A stretch of 64,000 bases of DNA. Origin: Temnothorax longispinosus (Eukaryota; Arthropoda; Insecta; Hymenoptera; Formicidae). Each line of letters opens with the position of its first letter. The first letter of the stretch is position 1. The DNA lies in the NCBI RefSeq assembly GCF_030848805.1, contig NC_092369.1, positions 1,654,798 to 1,718,797 of the forward strand, written 5' to 3'. Shown here piece by piece: positions 43,967 to 55,000 of the stretch. The notes under the pieces were generated by a model. The model did not search any database. It was not told the origin of the DNA and was given only the letters and a program-made list of their open reading frames with translations. A program made the translations under genes and the position numbers.

Positions 43967-46330
43967 ATGGAAAATCTGGAGGAGGTGTTGCAGGCGCTCG
44001 ACGAGTTCCAGAAAATGCGGCCGTCGGTGATCCCGCAGGAACTCGAGGATTATCTGTGCTGGGTCGCAAAGACCGGGGATCCCGTTTACCAGTGGCCGCT
44101 GATCAAGACCCTCGTGCGGGAGAAGCTCACCCGCGTGATGACCGATTTCTACGAGAGCTGCACCACACTGGAGATCACGCCCTGTCCCAACGTCGACCAC
44201 TTCAATTACGACACCATGAAGAGTAACCTGCTCGAGAGGCTCGAGTCGTTCGCGAACGCGCCGTTCACCGTCCAGCGGATATGCGAGCTGCTTACGGCGC
44301 CGCGCAAGGAGTACAATCGCGTGGACAAGTTCATGCGCGCCATCGAGAAGAACATCCTGGTGGTGTCGACGCGCGAGCCCGGCCCGATAACCAGACGTGG
44401 CGAGACCGGCGACGGTATGGTCAACGGATCCGTCGAGGAAGACGCTGCCTCCGTTACGCAGCAGCAGCAGCAACCGCTGCCACCGTCGCAGCAGCAACAG
44501 CAACAGCAGTCGCCAATGCAACCTTCCTCGCAGACGACGCAGCCGGCGGCGCAACCGGCGCAGCCGACCACGCAGGACGTCGAGATGGAGTACTGGGAGA
44601 AGGACTGCAGCTCCACCGTGACGATCAGCGTGCACACCGTCGACAATGAGCCGCCGCTCTTGCACAGCGGTGTCATACCGCCCGGCGACTCCGCGCTGGC
44701 CAAGAATCTGTTCGCGGACGAGGCCGTGCGAGACAAGTTCGAGCAGGCCGCCTCCAGAACGGATATCTCGGCGTCCAATTACATCACCGCCGTCTCGGAC
44801 TTTTCTACCATATCGAATTTAAATTTGCAGCCACACGGACCGGTGCCGGAGGCCGTGGCGACCGCCGTTCCAGTTGTGCAGAGTCTGCCAGCTGTCGGGA
44901 CGGTCTCCGACGACCCGGCGATCCCAGGCGCCGACATCGCGGTGGCAATCATGAACGAGGACACCAGTTCTCAACCCAATTTAGACATGGAGAGCGAGGA
45001 GATTGAGGCGACGGCGGCAGCGAGTACCGCGACGTCCACGGCGACGACTACGACGACGGCGGCGACGGCCGCTACGGCGACAACGACTACAACGACGACA
45101 ACGACGGCAACATCGACGACATCGACACCGACACCGACAGTGGCAGCGGCGGCGACGACGACGGTTACCGTGGTGGCGACGGTGATACCGTTGACGACGG
45201 ATACCACGCGGAAGCTGCAAGCCGCTTTCCAAGCGAAACGCTTCGATTCCAGCGACGACAAGTGTACGGACAAGCCTGACGAGAAGACGACGGAGCCGTC
45301 GACGTTGGACCGCAGCGCGGAGGAGGAAATTGGGTGTCCTGTGAAGAACGAGGTGGCGACCTTGACCAAATCGAGTCCCGAGCGTGTGGATCTTAACGAG
45401 ATGCCTCACGGTGAAAGTAGATTAACGGAAAATTTATTACAGACGGACGTCGAGATGAGATCCGACGCTTTGGCGGATAACGCCGAAAGTGTCGTCGAGG
45501 AAAGAGCTCCCGACAAACCGGAAGGCGAGGAAGAGGGAGGAGCGTCGATCCTCGAGGACATGGATGAGGAAAGCTTGCGTTCCACGAGCGGCCACGACGC
45601 AAACGCGACGGCGTTCGTCGAATCGCAGCCCATGGAGAAAAATAGCGCGGTTACACCCGACGAATGCGTGAGCGCGGTCATTGTATCCAGCAGCGAAGCG
45701 TTATACAAAACGGAGAAATCCGAGATACCCTCTAAAGAGGCATTCGCGACAATTTCTTCCACAGAGTGTTTCGCACGCGATCAACCTACTACGAGCCAAA
45801 AAGCGGAGACCGCGGAAGCGGTGGGTAAAGTTCTAGAAGCCTTTCCTACGGTAGCATCGTCCAACAGCAACACTAACGGACAAGAAGTGCAGGAGCCCGA
45901 ATTCAACGACGATAACTTGAACATTATGGAAATTTCCGACACCGACAAGATGGCTCTTGTCGAGCCTATAATAGCGTCAGATCCAGTGAGCGTCATAGAA
46001 AAACCTAAAGAAGCATCATCTGTAATTGAAAAACTCGATCCTATCTCATCCGCTGTCAAAACGACGGAGAGCCCTGATGATGTCAGTTGTCGATCTCCAA
46101 AGGACGATAAATTAACAAGTGTTCAAGACGACAGTTTAGCAAATTTACAAGGCAATAAAGCGACGGCGTGCATCACGATAAAAGGGAACCAATCTTCTGT
46201 AATAGAGAGTATAGCCTGTAGAAGAGAACCGATGGAATTAATGGAAGTCGACGACGAGGAACCATTACCGACGTTTCAACAGGATGAACCTATGGAGCAG
46301 GAAACAATGGAGGAGTTGTCGAAAAGTTAA
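43967..46330 (+). CDS. PPP4R2: Protein phosphatase 4 regulatory subunit 2
   Basis: A single open exon of 787 residues. The subunit binds the PP4 catalytic subunit and PPP4R3 and directs the phosphatase to nuclear and centrosomal targets such as DNA-damage proteins. The conserved N-terminal domain (residues 1 to about 135) shows DYLCWVAKTGDPVYQWPLIK, NVDHFNYDTMK, PFTVQRICELLTAPRKEYN and KFMRAIEKNILVVS. The rest is acidic and probably disordered, as in the family. It has a glutamine-rich run at residues 165-182 and a Thr/Ala-rich run from ACG/GCG repeats at about 347-409. It ends in EPMEQETMEELSKS; a PMEQ near the C-terminus is also seen in vertebrate PPP4R2. The frame is open upstream, but this ATG is the first in it and the domain begins directly after. 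Absence of introns is notable. Base composition is much more GC-rich than neighbouring DNA. Confidence 0.92.
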   Translation: MENLEEVLQALDEFQKMRPSVIPQELEDYLCWVAKTGDPVYQWPLIKTLVREKLTRVMTDFYESCTTLEITPCPNVDHFNYDTMKSNLLERLESFANAPFTVQRICELLTAPRKEYNRVDKFMRAIEKNILVVSTREPGPITRRGETGDGMVNGSVEEDAASVTQQQQQPLPPSQQQQQQQSPMQPSSQTTQPAAQPAQPTTQDVEMEYWEKDCSSTVTISVHTVDNEPPLLHSGVIPPGDSALAKNLFADEAVRDKFEQAASRTDISASNYITAVSDFSTISNLNLQPHGPVPEAVATAVPVVQSLPAVGTVSDDPAIPGADIAVAIMNEDTSSQPNLDMESEEIEATAAASTATSTATTTTTAATAATATTTTTTTTTATSTTSTPTPTVAAAATTTVTVVATVIPLTTDTTRKLQAAFQAKRFDSSDDKCTDKPDEKTTEPSTLDRSAEEEIGCPVKNEVATLTKSSPERVDLNEMPHGESRLTENLLQTDVEMRSDALADNAESVVEERAPDKPEGEEEGGASILEDMDEESLRSTSGHDANATAFVESQPMEKNSAVTPDECVSAVIVSSSEALYKTEKSEIPSKEAFATISSTECFARDQPTTSQKAETAEAVGKVLEAFPTVASSNSNTNGQEVQEPEFNDDNLNIMEISDTDKMALVEPIIASDPVSVIEKPKEASSVIEKLDPISSAVKTTESPDDVSCRSPKDDKLTSVQDDSLANLQGNKATACITIKGNQSSVIESIACRREPMELMEVDDEEPLPTFQQDEPMEQETMEELSKS

Positions 46331-48336
46331 TCTTGACTTATCTAATTGGTCGCATGTCTCTCCTTCCCTTTGTTTAACGTTTGATATCTATTCTTAAGAT
46401 AGATGTCGGAATACGAACCAACACGTGAATATCTTTAGGGCTCATGCACAATGAGAGGAATAAGGAACAAGGAATTAAACGGAGAATTCATAGACTTGAA
46501 GACAAGGTCTTGAAAAAAGATGCGACCATGAATTCTCTCTATGTTTAATTCCTTGTTCCTTATTCCTCTCATTGTGCATGAGCCCATACGCATAAACAAG
46601 ATGCTTGCGACATGCTTGTGACACGGTATATATATATACATATACACATAAAATTTCTGTAATCGGTAATTACGAATCAGGAGAGTGAAATTGTGAGCAA
46701 ACGTTAGATAATGCTCAATGAAATTCTTGACATCCTAACTTAAATATTAATTGCTGCTTTATTTATTTTGGATTTATCGTTAGACTGAATAAGCTCTGAT
46801 ATTTACTTATATAAAGAGATCTATCGAAATGAATTTTCTATAACTCTGGGAGGGAAAAGAACACTGCCTACTCCTAAAAAGATTGTAATACTGTGAAACC
46901 GCTTGTATAGAAATCAGATTTGGTAAACATTTCAATACGGATTTATACAAATACCACAGATATCTGCTTAGAATAAGGTTGTGCCTATAACTATTGTGTA
47001 CATTGCATATTGGACAAGTATATACCTAATGAAATAAATTTTTAAATAATGATGTATGAGTACGGTGCAGATTCGCGCTACATTTTACAATTGAGATGAA
47101 TGAAAGCAAGCTTCGTTCGTAATCACAGCCTTATACTAAGTTCCGATCAAATCTGGAAATATGTAATGCCAAAGGAACCAGTTAATTCCGAGAATATGTT
47201 TAAAATTAATCACAGATTCGTTCCTTACAAAACTTTTTATAGTATATAGCAGTATTCGGAGACACCAGAACAATGTTGTTTCGAGCTGTCTACTAAAACT
47301 GCTAAGAACTAATTCGAGATCGATTATTTCGAATGTATCGTATATAATCGTTGTCGTAATCAGTATCTTCAAAGTTCATTTCATGATTTCTGCTATAATT
47401 AGTAGACAAGTATTTTTTTTGTACAAGTGTTTGCTACATATAAAAGAGAAAAAGACTCTCTAATAGATGAAGCGAGCTATGTTCTGTGAGCTTATGACCA
47501 GCTCTGTGTGATCAGATATTAGCATTCTGGTTCCTTCCGTTTCCTATGTTCCGACAAATAAGGAATGCGTGTTTAAAGTCGAGCTATATGATTATACACC
47601 GTAAATCTGAGCGAAAACCTTAAAGTGGCCCATTGTAAACTGATAAAACTGACCTTATTAAAATCGATTCACAAATTAGAATCCGTTAACATTATATCGA
47701 ATCGCTTACAGTTACATATGTATTTGCACAAAATGTTCACAAGCAGATTCGATGCGGTTCTACTGAAACGTTATTAGAATATTGTAGGAATGGGATATTA
47801 ATTTAAGAATTGATATAGATTAATAACACATAATATACGAATGTGGATATCTAAAAAAAATAGCTGTACATTATTTTATAAAAAAATATAAAAATGAAAT
47901 TGTCAATTTTTTCTATCTTTTATTCGTAGTGTGTATGTACCTGACCTTATTAAAAATAATTTTAATATTTTAAAGAAGATAGTAACACAAGAATGTGCGA
48001 TCAGAGGGTGTTGTATTGCCGCCGCAATTGTAATAATTATACCTCGCCGTCTGCAACTATTTTCGCGAATGATATGTTACGTATCTTTCTACAACATTCA
48101 GCAATAAACATATAGCACTAGATATAATATTAGACTCTTATATTTTTTTTATTCCAATCAGATGTCTATACATTCCCTCCGAAAAATACGCTAATATTGT
48201 ACAGAAATTTTAATTTCAGATATTCAAAAGATGATAAATACATATATGTAGTATATACATATAATACATTGATAAATCATAAGAAGAACGTCATGACGTA
48301 TCAGTGAATGATTACTATTCAGCGATTTCCGTATAC
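46331..48336. other. 3' region of PPP4R2 and intergenic DNA towards ABCB10
   Basis: AATAAA words occur near 47033 and 48102, and the genes converge here, so much of this may be 3' untranslated sequence. Apart from the MITE at 46438 no other feature is seen. Confidence 0.45.
46438..46585. mobile_element. MITE with near-perfect arms in the PPP4R2 3' region, 148 bp
   Basis: Left arm GGGCTCATGCACAATGAGAG, right arm its complement, each about 60 bp. TTA precedes and ATA follows, so the target duplication is imperfect. A lone arm of the same family is at 18314. If transcribed in the 3' UTR it forms a long hairpin. Confidence 0.85.
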
Positions 48337-50480
48337 CTATGCGAACGTTTGATGTTTCACTAATTTTTTGAAAAGGCCATGCTCCAAGTTCATTAACTCG
48401 GTGTAAGTGCCGGTTTCCGCTACTTGACCTCCATCGAGCACCACGATTTTATCGGCGTTCTTTATTGTACTAAGCCTGTGGGCAATCGTTATCACCGTCC
48501 TTCCGCGGATAGCACGTTCTAAAGCTTCTTGAACGAAAGATTCGCTTTCTGCGTCTAAGGCACTAGTCGCTTCGTCCAGTATTAAGATTTTTGGTTTCTA
48601 GAGAAAAAAAAACACGAAAGAACATATATTACTTCGTACCCTGAGAAGAGTTGTTACTTTAATAACCACGATTTAAGCAACGATTTACCTTTATTAGTGC
48701 CCTGGCAATGGCGACTCTTTGACGTTGTCCGCCACTAAGGGCAAATCCCCTTTCTCCGACCATTGTATCTAATCCGTCAGTCATTTTTTCTGCAAACTGC
48801 AACACATGCGCTTGTCTCGCGGCCTCTTCCACATCGACGTCCGTCGCAGATTCCATTCCGTATAATATGTTGTCCCTTATCGAGCCGCTAAAGAGAATTG
48901 GCTCTTGGGATACAATACTAATTTGGGACTTCACCCACATGGGATCGAGTAGACGGAGATCGTGGTTGTCCAAGAGTATTGACCCTTCGGTAGGATCGTA
49001 CAATCTCAATAAAAGTGACGCCACGGTAGATTTACCGGAACCTGAGGAACCAACGATTGCCGTCACAGAACATTTCTCTATGTTTAAATTAAAACCTTTC
49101 AACACAGGCATCTTCTCTCGCGTTGGATACGCGAAGGAAACATCTCGGAACGTCACGTTGCCCGATAATTCTTTCCCTAAAATTTGCCCGCCCTCAATGG
49201 GAATAAGCGGCTGTCGATCGATTAACTCGAACAGACGAACATTTGCGCCTAGAGCCTTATTTAACTCACTATACGTCCTGGACAATCCGTTCAGAGATAT
49301 GCCCACGTAACCGGCGTACAACAGAAAGGCGCTTAAGCTTCCAATTGTTATGTCGGAGTTCGATACCATGAATACTCCATTATAAAGGACTGAAAGAGCA
49401 ATAGCGTTCCCGGAAAGACCGGTCATACCGAAGAACATTCCTCTATATAGACTCTCTTTGTAACACAGTTTGAGAACGTCTTGTAGTTTAGCGCTGTATC
49501 TGTCGATCTCGCGTTTTTCTTGCCCGAATGCCTTAACAGTTCTTATATTGCTAATTCTTTCCTCCGCCGTCGTATTGACCACTGCAAAACTACTTTGCAG
49601 ATCCTTGGAGATTCTTTTCAAGATACGTCCCCAAAAGACAGCAACGACCGCGACAGGCGGTACTATAGCTAAGCCGAGTAAAGCTAGCGACGGCGATACA
49701 TAAAACATCATGGACACTCCTGTAATGGCCATAATAGCGGAGCGCAAACCATCTGATACATTGGACGTGACAGCGGAGCTAATAAGTTGTGTATCTCCTG
49801 GAAAAAAAAAAGGATACTGAAATCAAAATGATAGACATTGATGCCTTAATGATACGTTATATCTGATTAAAAGCATGAAACGTACCGCTCAATCTCCCGA
49901 CTAGTTCTCCCGTACTTTCTCTGTCAAACATTGCTGTTTCCTGTTGAAGGATAGCGGCGTACGCCTGTTTCCTAAGAGACTGCGTAATTCTGTGCCCCGC
50001 CGTCGACATTAGATAAACTCTGCCAAAGTTGCTCACACCGCCTATGAGAAATACCACAAAGAGAGCAAGCGTTAGCCGATTAAGGTTTTCTTTCATGTTT
50101 GTTTTTTCCACGGTATTGACAACGTCTATCACTTTGCCAAAGCAGAACGGGACTGCCATTGTTACGCTGGACGACACGAGCAACAAGGCGACGGCCTTCA
50201 ATAGAGTCCACTTCTCAGGGGCGGCCAGCAAAAGTAAAGTCTTCAATTCCGAGCGTCTCTTCGCCTTAACCGCATGTACTACGGGCATAGATGCGTCGGA
50301 CCGGATAGCGTTGGTCGTATAGTGTCTCAGCCCGATGAACACGCGGCCCTTCCTCGAGAATCTGACGACCTGCCTCGTCAGGTGCAAGCCAAACAGGTAC
50401 TTCTGCGACATGTCGACCCCGCAGCATCCCGGTTTTCGTAAGATACCAGGATTAGTCAACAATTTCCAGAGAATCGTCAT
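48337..50480 (-). CDS. ABCB10: ABCB10-type mitochondrial ABC transporter
   Basis: Three minus-strand exons: 50480-49886, 49797-48689, 48597-48337; 654 residues. The product is a half-transporter of the mitochondrial inner membrane that works as a dimer and supports haem synthesis (biliverdin export has been reported in mammals). The N-terminus is basic and free of acidic runs (VRFSRKGRVFIGLRHYTTN), consistent with an import sequence. The transmembrane domain follows (IITQSLRKQ-like linker, ETAMFDRESTGELVGRLS, SMMFYVSPSLALLGLA). The nucleotide-binding domain shows Walker A GSSGSGKST, Q-loop VSQEPILFSGSIRDNILYG, signature LSGGQRQRVAIARAL, Walker B ILILDEATSALD and H-loop IAHRLSTIKNAD. The last intron separates the signature from Walker B. 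The start is the first ATG after an upstream stop. No defect is seen. ABCB8 is the nearest alternative, but the FFGMTGLSGN and TGLSGNAIALSVLY region fits ABCB10 better. Confidence 0.92.
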
Positions 50481-52400
50481 GTTATACGCGACCCGATTAT
50501 CACGATGTGCGACATGCGAGAATCTAATGAATGGTGAATGGACAATCTTGCAGAGGTCGGCCTTCGATTCGGGTTAACCTAAACACAAAACAGTGTCATT
50601 CGGGATTTCATTGGAACATCGTGACTACGCATATGTACGATCGGATATGTACGATCAGCTTTGCGGGAAATTGTCCAAGTGCTCCTGATTATTCTGTTGG
50701 ATGATTAGATCGCAATAATTCCTAATTGCACGCACCTCGTATGTGCTGATCAAGCACGAGAAATTCATCGTGGAATCATGTTCGAGACACCGTAGACACG
50801 GGACACGAGCTCTCTTCGAGTCTTCTTTTTTATTGTCACGAGAAAACGAATCGTCAAAATTATAAAGAAAATTTTCGCATTATTTTTAATTACTATGTAT
50901 TAGTACATTGCCATGCTTTCTTAATTATTATTAATTTATTTAGTGAAGTAAGCAAGACATCGAATTCGAACGACGGTCGAATCTGATTCGTTGGTTTTAA
51001 GAATATACGCCAATCATAGACTTCTATATATTCAGTAGCGTGCTCACTTTGCCACCATTTCTGATGCCAAAAATGGCATCATTTGCCGCTGAATTGCACG
51101 GATGCGCTCTCATTCGCACGTCTTTATTAATTAATTAATTCTTATTAATTATTGTGAAATTGCAAAAAGGTAGAAAACTTTTCTCCTACTCAGTTTAACT
51201 GGCTCTACTTACCCACGAATGTATATATATAAATATAACTTAATGGGAGTACAATTAAAATTTGTATTTTTCTATCTCTGTTATTAGTATTAATAATAAT
51301 CTTCAACGTAATTAATTTCTTGTTGCATTGAATATAGATTTTCAGCTTATTAATACTTTTTACAAGTATTTCATATTTTTGGCACAAATTTTATTTCTAT
51401 ATAATAAATAAAAGCCGCAAAAATTGATTATTATAATAATAAAAAAGGAAAACATGAAATTCAAAAAAGGTACGTAAAACGATAAGAATATAATTTCTAT
51501 AATTTTCTTACACACATTATTATTTTATCTTATACAAACTATCTTAAATACTATTTAAGAAGTTTCATGGTTTGTATTTTATTGTATCTCATCGTACAAA
51601 CATTTCTTTGGCGATGTTTCTCTTTCATAAGTTTAAAAATTTCATATTTCAAAAAACACTTTAATTATAATATTAAAACTTGACACAAATACATATCTTA
51701 ATATTATACGTATAACAAATAAAAAATTCAGAAAGAATAAAAATAAATATATTATACCTGCACAGTTATTTATATTTTGCTACCCGATTTGATAGAATGC
51801 TCCAATAGCAGGATGACGCTTTAATGACGTATTATTGACGTTAGAGATATCATTAAAACGTTATTAATGTCATTTGACGTCGCGTACTTTACTTCCTGAG
51901 CGTCCATATTATACAATACACAGCTTTAACCGTAGAATGTGATTAAAAAACGCAAACACAGTTTTAGTTTAGTTTTTCGTCCATACATCTTTATAAAAAA
52001 GAGAAGAATTTTAATATACTTTTTAATAAAAATAATCGTAAAAAGTAAAAGTATAAAAAATTGAAAGATGTAATTTTCTCCAAAATGCTAGATCGATACT
52101 TTCCCTGCTTTATTTTGTTCTTTTTTGAAATTTTACTCGTTACTTTTTTTTTCAATGTGCGAGTATGCCTATGTAAATTTCATTTCGCGTACAGAAAATA
52201 CAATACAGAGCGGTATTTACAAACCGATATTCTATATTTGTGAGATCGCCTTTTAAGTACTTTTTAAGTTGAGACTTATTAAGATCCGCAATCGCTTTGC
52301 ATTTCAACTGCGAACCTATATATACGGTATATTTGAAGACATGAAGACATTATTGAGACAATCTCGAATATGAAATCAGGCTACGAATATCATTTGTAAG
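50481..52400. other. Intergenic DNA between divergent ABCB10 and MAST genes
   Basis: The right two thirds are AT-rich with no coding exon. The first 300 bp may hold the ABCB10 promoter; no TATA box was recognised. Confidence 0.45.
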
Positions 52401-52429
52401 ATCGAGAGAAATGGATTTGGGATACTCCG

Positions 52430-52504
52430 GCTTCGCAAGGTGCAAAATGGCGAGAGGTCTCGCCATTCACACACACACACTCACATATACGCGCGCGCCC
52501 AGTG

Positions 52505-52537
<33 letters not shown>

Positions 52538-53248
52538 CTCAAAAGCAGGCTCGCCGGGGGCGCGAGCGCGTGACGGTGACGGCGCGCATGTTGTGCAAAC
52601 GTCTATTCCATGGTCTATTCCGCGCATGGTGTGTGCGTCGTGCGATGCGATGGTGTGTGCGCGGCGCGCGCGTCCGTCATGAGTCACAGGAGCCCACAGC
52701 CCACAGCACAGCACAGCACAGCCCACCCTGGCACACAGTCACCTCTCTCCGGTAGGTCGCGTTCCGTGTTCCGTGATTGAGCCTCCCTCGCACCGACGAC
52801 AGGCGGAAGTGGGACTGTAGTCCCCGGGAGCACGTGGGAAGATCGCTCTCTCGCATCCCCGGGAGGCTCGCTGGCGCCGTTGCCGTCGCCACCGCCGCTG
52901 CTGCCGCTGGAGAAGATGGCTCTGGCGGCCGGTAATCGCGTCCCATCGCTCGTCGCCGCCGTCGCGTGCATCTAGTGTTGTGCAGTGTTGTGCGTGCGTG
53001 CACTGCGTGCTTCCCTCCTCCCGTACTTTCTGCCACCCCTGTCACCTTCGCACACCTCCTCCGCGCGCGCGGTCCTCCTCAGGTGTTTGGCTGGCCCGCT
53101 CTCGTCGTTGCTCGTCTTCTTCGTGTGGTGGTTTCCTACCACCGTTTCGCTTGCAATGTGTCCTTGCAAGGTTCCTTGGAGAACGTCGATCCCAGGACGG
53201 GGCTCCGTAATGATCGTAGCTCTCAGGGATTCTCGAGGGCGTTAAAGG
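52430..53248 (+). promoter_or_regulatory. CpG-rich promoter and probable 5' UTR exon of the MAST gene
   Basis: Strongly CpG- and GC-rich DNA with CA/GT dinucleotide runs (52508-52537). A consensus-like donor AAAG|GTAGGG closes the block at 53248. The next likely exon begins at 54960 and contains the start codon. Many long open frames here are by-products of GC richness. The exon itself is inferred from context. Confidence 0.5.
52508..52537. repeat. (CA)n microsatellite
   Basis: Uninterrupted CA run in the CpG-rich region. Confidence 0.95.
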
Positions 53249-53250
53249 TA

Positions 53251-54520
53251 GGGTGAAAGACCGAATTACTGACATATTCAGTAACATTGTTCATTCAGTA
53301 ACATTTGATTTTATACATATACCTATATATATATTATACAAGCGCTGATACTTTATCTTTTAAAAATATTTTCTTCTGATTACTTTAATTGTAAACTTTA
53401 AAAATAAAATGAGAAAGTTTAAATAAAATTGATTTTTAATTTTTAATTAATATAATAATGATCAAGTTCAATTGTACCTAATACTGGTAACCTAAATCTC
53501 ATTGTTCCTAACCCTTAACGTGAAGTGTATACGTGGGTCTACGGCGTCCGAGCCAAAGTGATATCTGCTCGTAACTCCAAAACTTGCAAGTCTATTAGAA
53601 GATATTAAATAAACGATGTTTATCAAAATGACTATAAAATCGTCAACTACAATGTAGACAGATGTTTCATGAATTTTTTCACATTTTTTGAAATACTTTA
53701 AGGTAGGGAAAAATAGCGTTGAATGTGACAGACCCATGTATACACTTAGAAGGTACCGAAAAAACGTATACACTTTAAGGGCTAATTCTGGCAACCAGAT
53801 AAACACATTACTGGCAGTTTTTCTATCCAAATTTTTTATTCCCACTTGCTGCCAATCAAAGGTTGGCACAACGGAGAAAATATTTGTTTCACCCAGGGGC
53901 CCTATTCTCGAATCGTTTTCATGAAACTCGCATGCGAAATTCAATACTTTTCAAATAGAAAGTCGCATACGAAAATCATTAGGGCAGGCTCGAGAATACG
54001 GTCCCAGATAGTTTTATGTTGAGATAATAGAATACAAGATAGAATACAGTATTATGTTCATTTTGTGATTGATGTCCATAATACTGTTGACAGTATTAGG
54101 AGAAACACGAAAAAGTGAACATATCACTGGCATGAATAATTATATTATAAAAATTAATAATTTATTCCATATATATATTTTTTTTTCTTTAATTTCAACA
54201 TTATTTTATCAGAAAAATGCCTTACCGTGAGACTTACTGTTCAAATTTTGCCTATAATCTTTGCAGCTACTTACATCTACTCTACTAATAAAAATGGACG
54301 TAACTCAGCAAAAAAATGAGTTTCTCGGACTTCAAGTTTTTTTTTAATTAGTGGATTGGCTTTTAGTTTCAATTTATTGTTATAATAATTATTAGATTTG
54401 TTAAAAATTCTATTAAAAATTAATAAATTAATATATAAGATATAGTTTTCATATTTTAAAAAGTATTTTAATTTTGATTGACAGTAATATGGACACTGTC
54501 AGTAACTTGGTCTTTCACCC
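53251..54520. mobile_element. TA-flanked inverted-repeat element at the MAST 5' splice donor, 1270 bp
   Basis: Left end GGGTGAAAGACCGAATTACT, right end complement GGGTGAAAGACCAAGTTACT, flanked by TA at 53249-53250 and 54521-54522. There is no transposase frame. It lies in the first inferred MAST intron and contains a nested element. Confidence 0.8.
53896..54005. mobile_element. Nested MITE, about 110 bp
   Basis: GGGGCCCTATTCTCGAATCG at the left is mirrored by TCGAGAATACGGTCCC at the right, with TTTCGTATGCGAC/GCATGCGAAA inner matches. It sits inside the 1270-bp element. Confidence 0.65.
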
Positions 54521-54536
54521 TACAGGAGAGAAAAAC

Positions 54537-54540
<4 letters not shown>

Positions 54541-54571
<31 letters not shown>
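54541..54571. repeat. (GA)n microsatellite
   Basis: GA-rich run in the first inferred MAST intron. Confidence 0.9.
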
Positions 54572-55000
54572 GACAGAGGATCGAAAGTTGCCCGCGGTTA
54601 CACGTGGATGTTTTGTATCCGTTTGACTTCCCCTTTTCACACTAAGCATTTCGAAAGGTGAGTTGTGCAAATACAATTACATATCCAGTCACCTACTTGT
54701 GTCTTTTGTGCCTCGTAAAGTTTCCTTTTGTCGGAAGATTGTTGCCGGTGATATAAATGTCATTGTTAGATCTCTTTCTACTAGTTGTACGTTCCTGTAC
54801 TTTTTGCTTTTCAAAGTAAACATGTATACAGGTTTGTAGAGGAAGAGACATAAGTCACAGGAAATATATAATAAAAACAAACTGATCTATTTGAAATATC
54901 TATCAGAAATGTCTTATATTATTGTAACTGTTGTGGCTACAATGTCTATTTATTTTCAGTTACCTTACTATTACCGAGTAAAAGCCCGACGAGCGAAACC

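Noticed and set aside
43812..45762. Several long antisense and alternative frames over PPP4R2
   Set aside because: They mirror GC-rich codon and repeat composition of the real gene and show no known domain.
52411..53287. Many open frames in the CpG-rich region before MAST
   Set aside because: Low-complexity Arg, Ala and His/Thr content from GC-rich and CA-repeat DNA; more likely promoter and 5' UTR.
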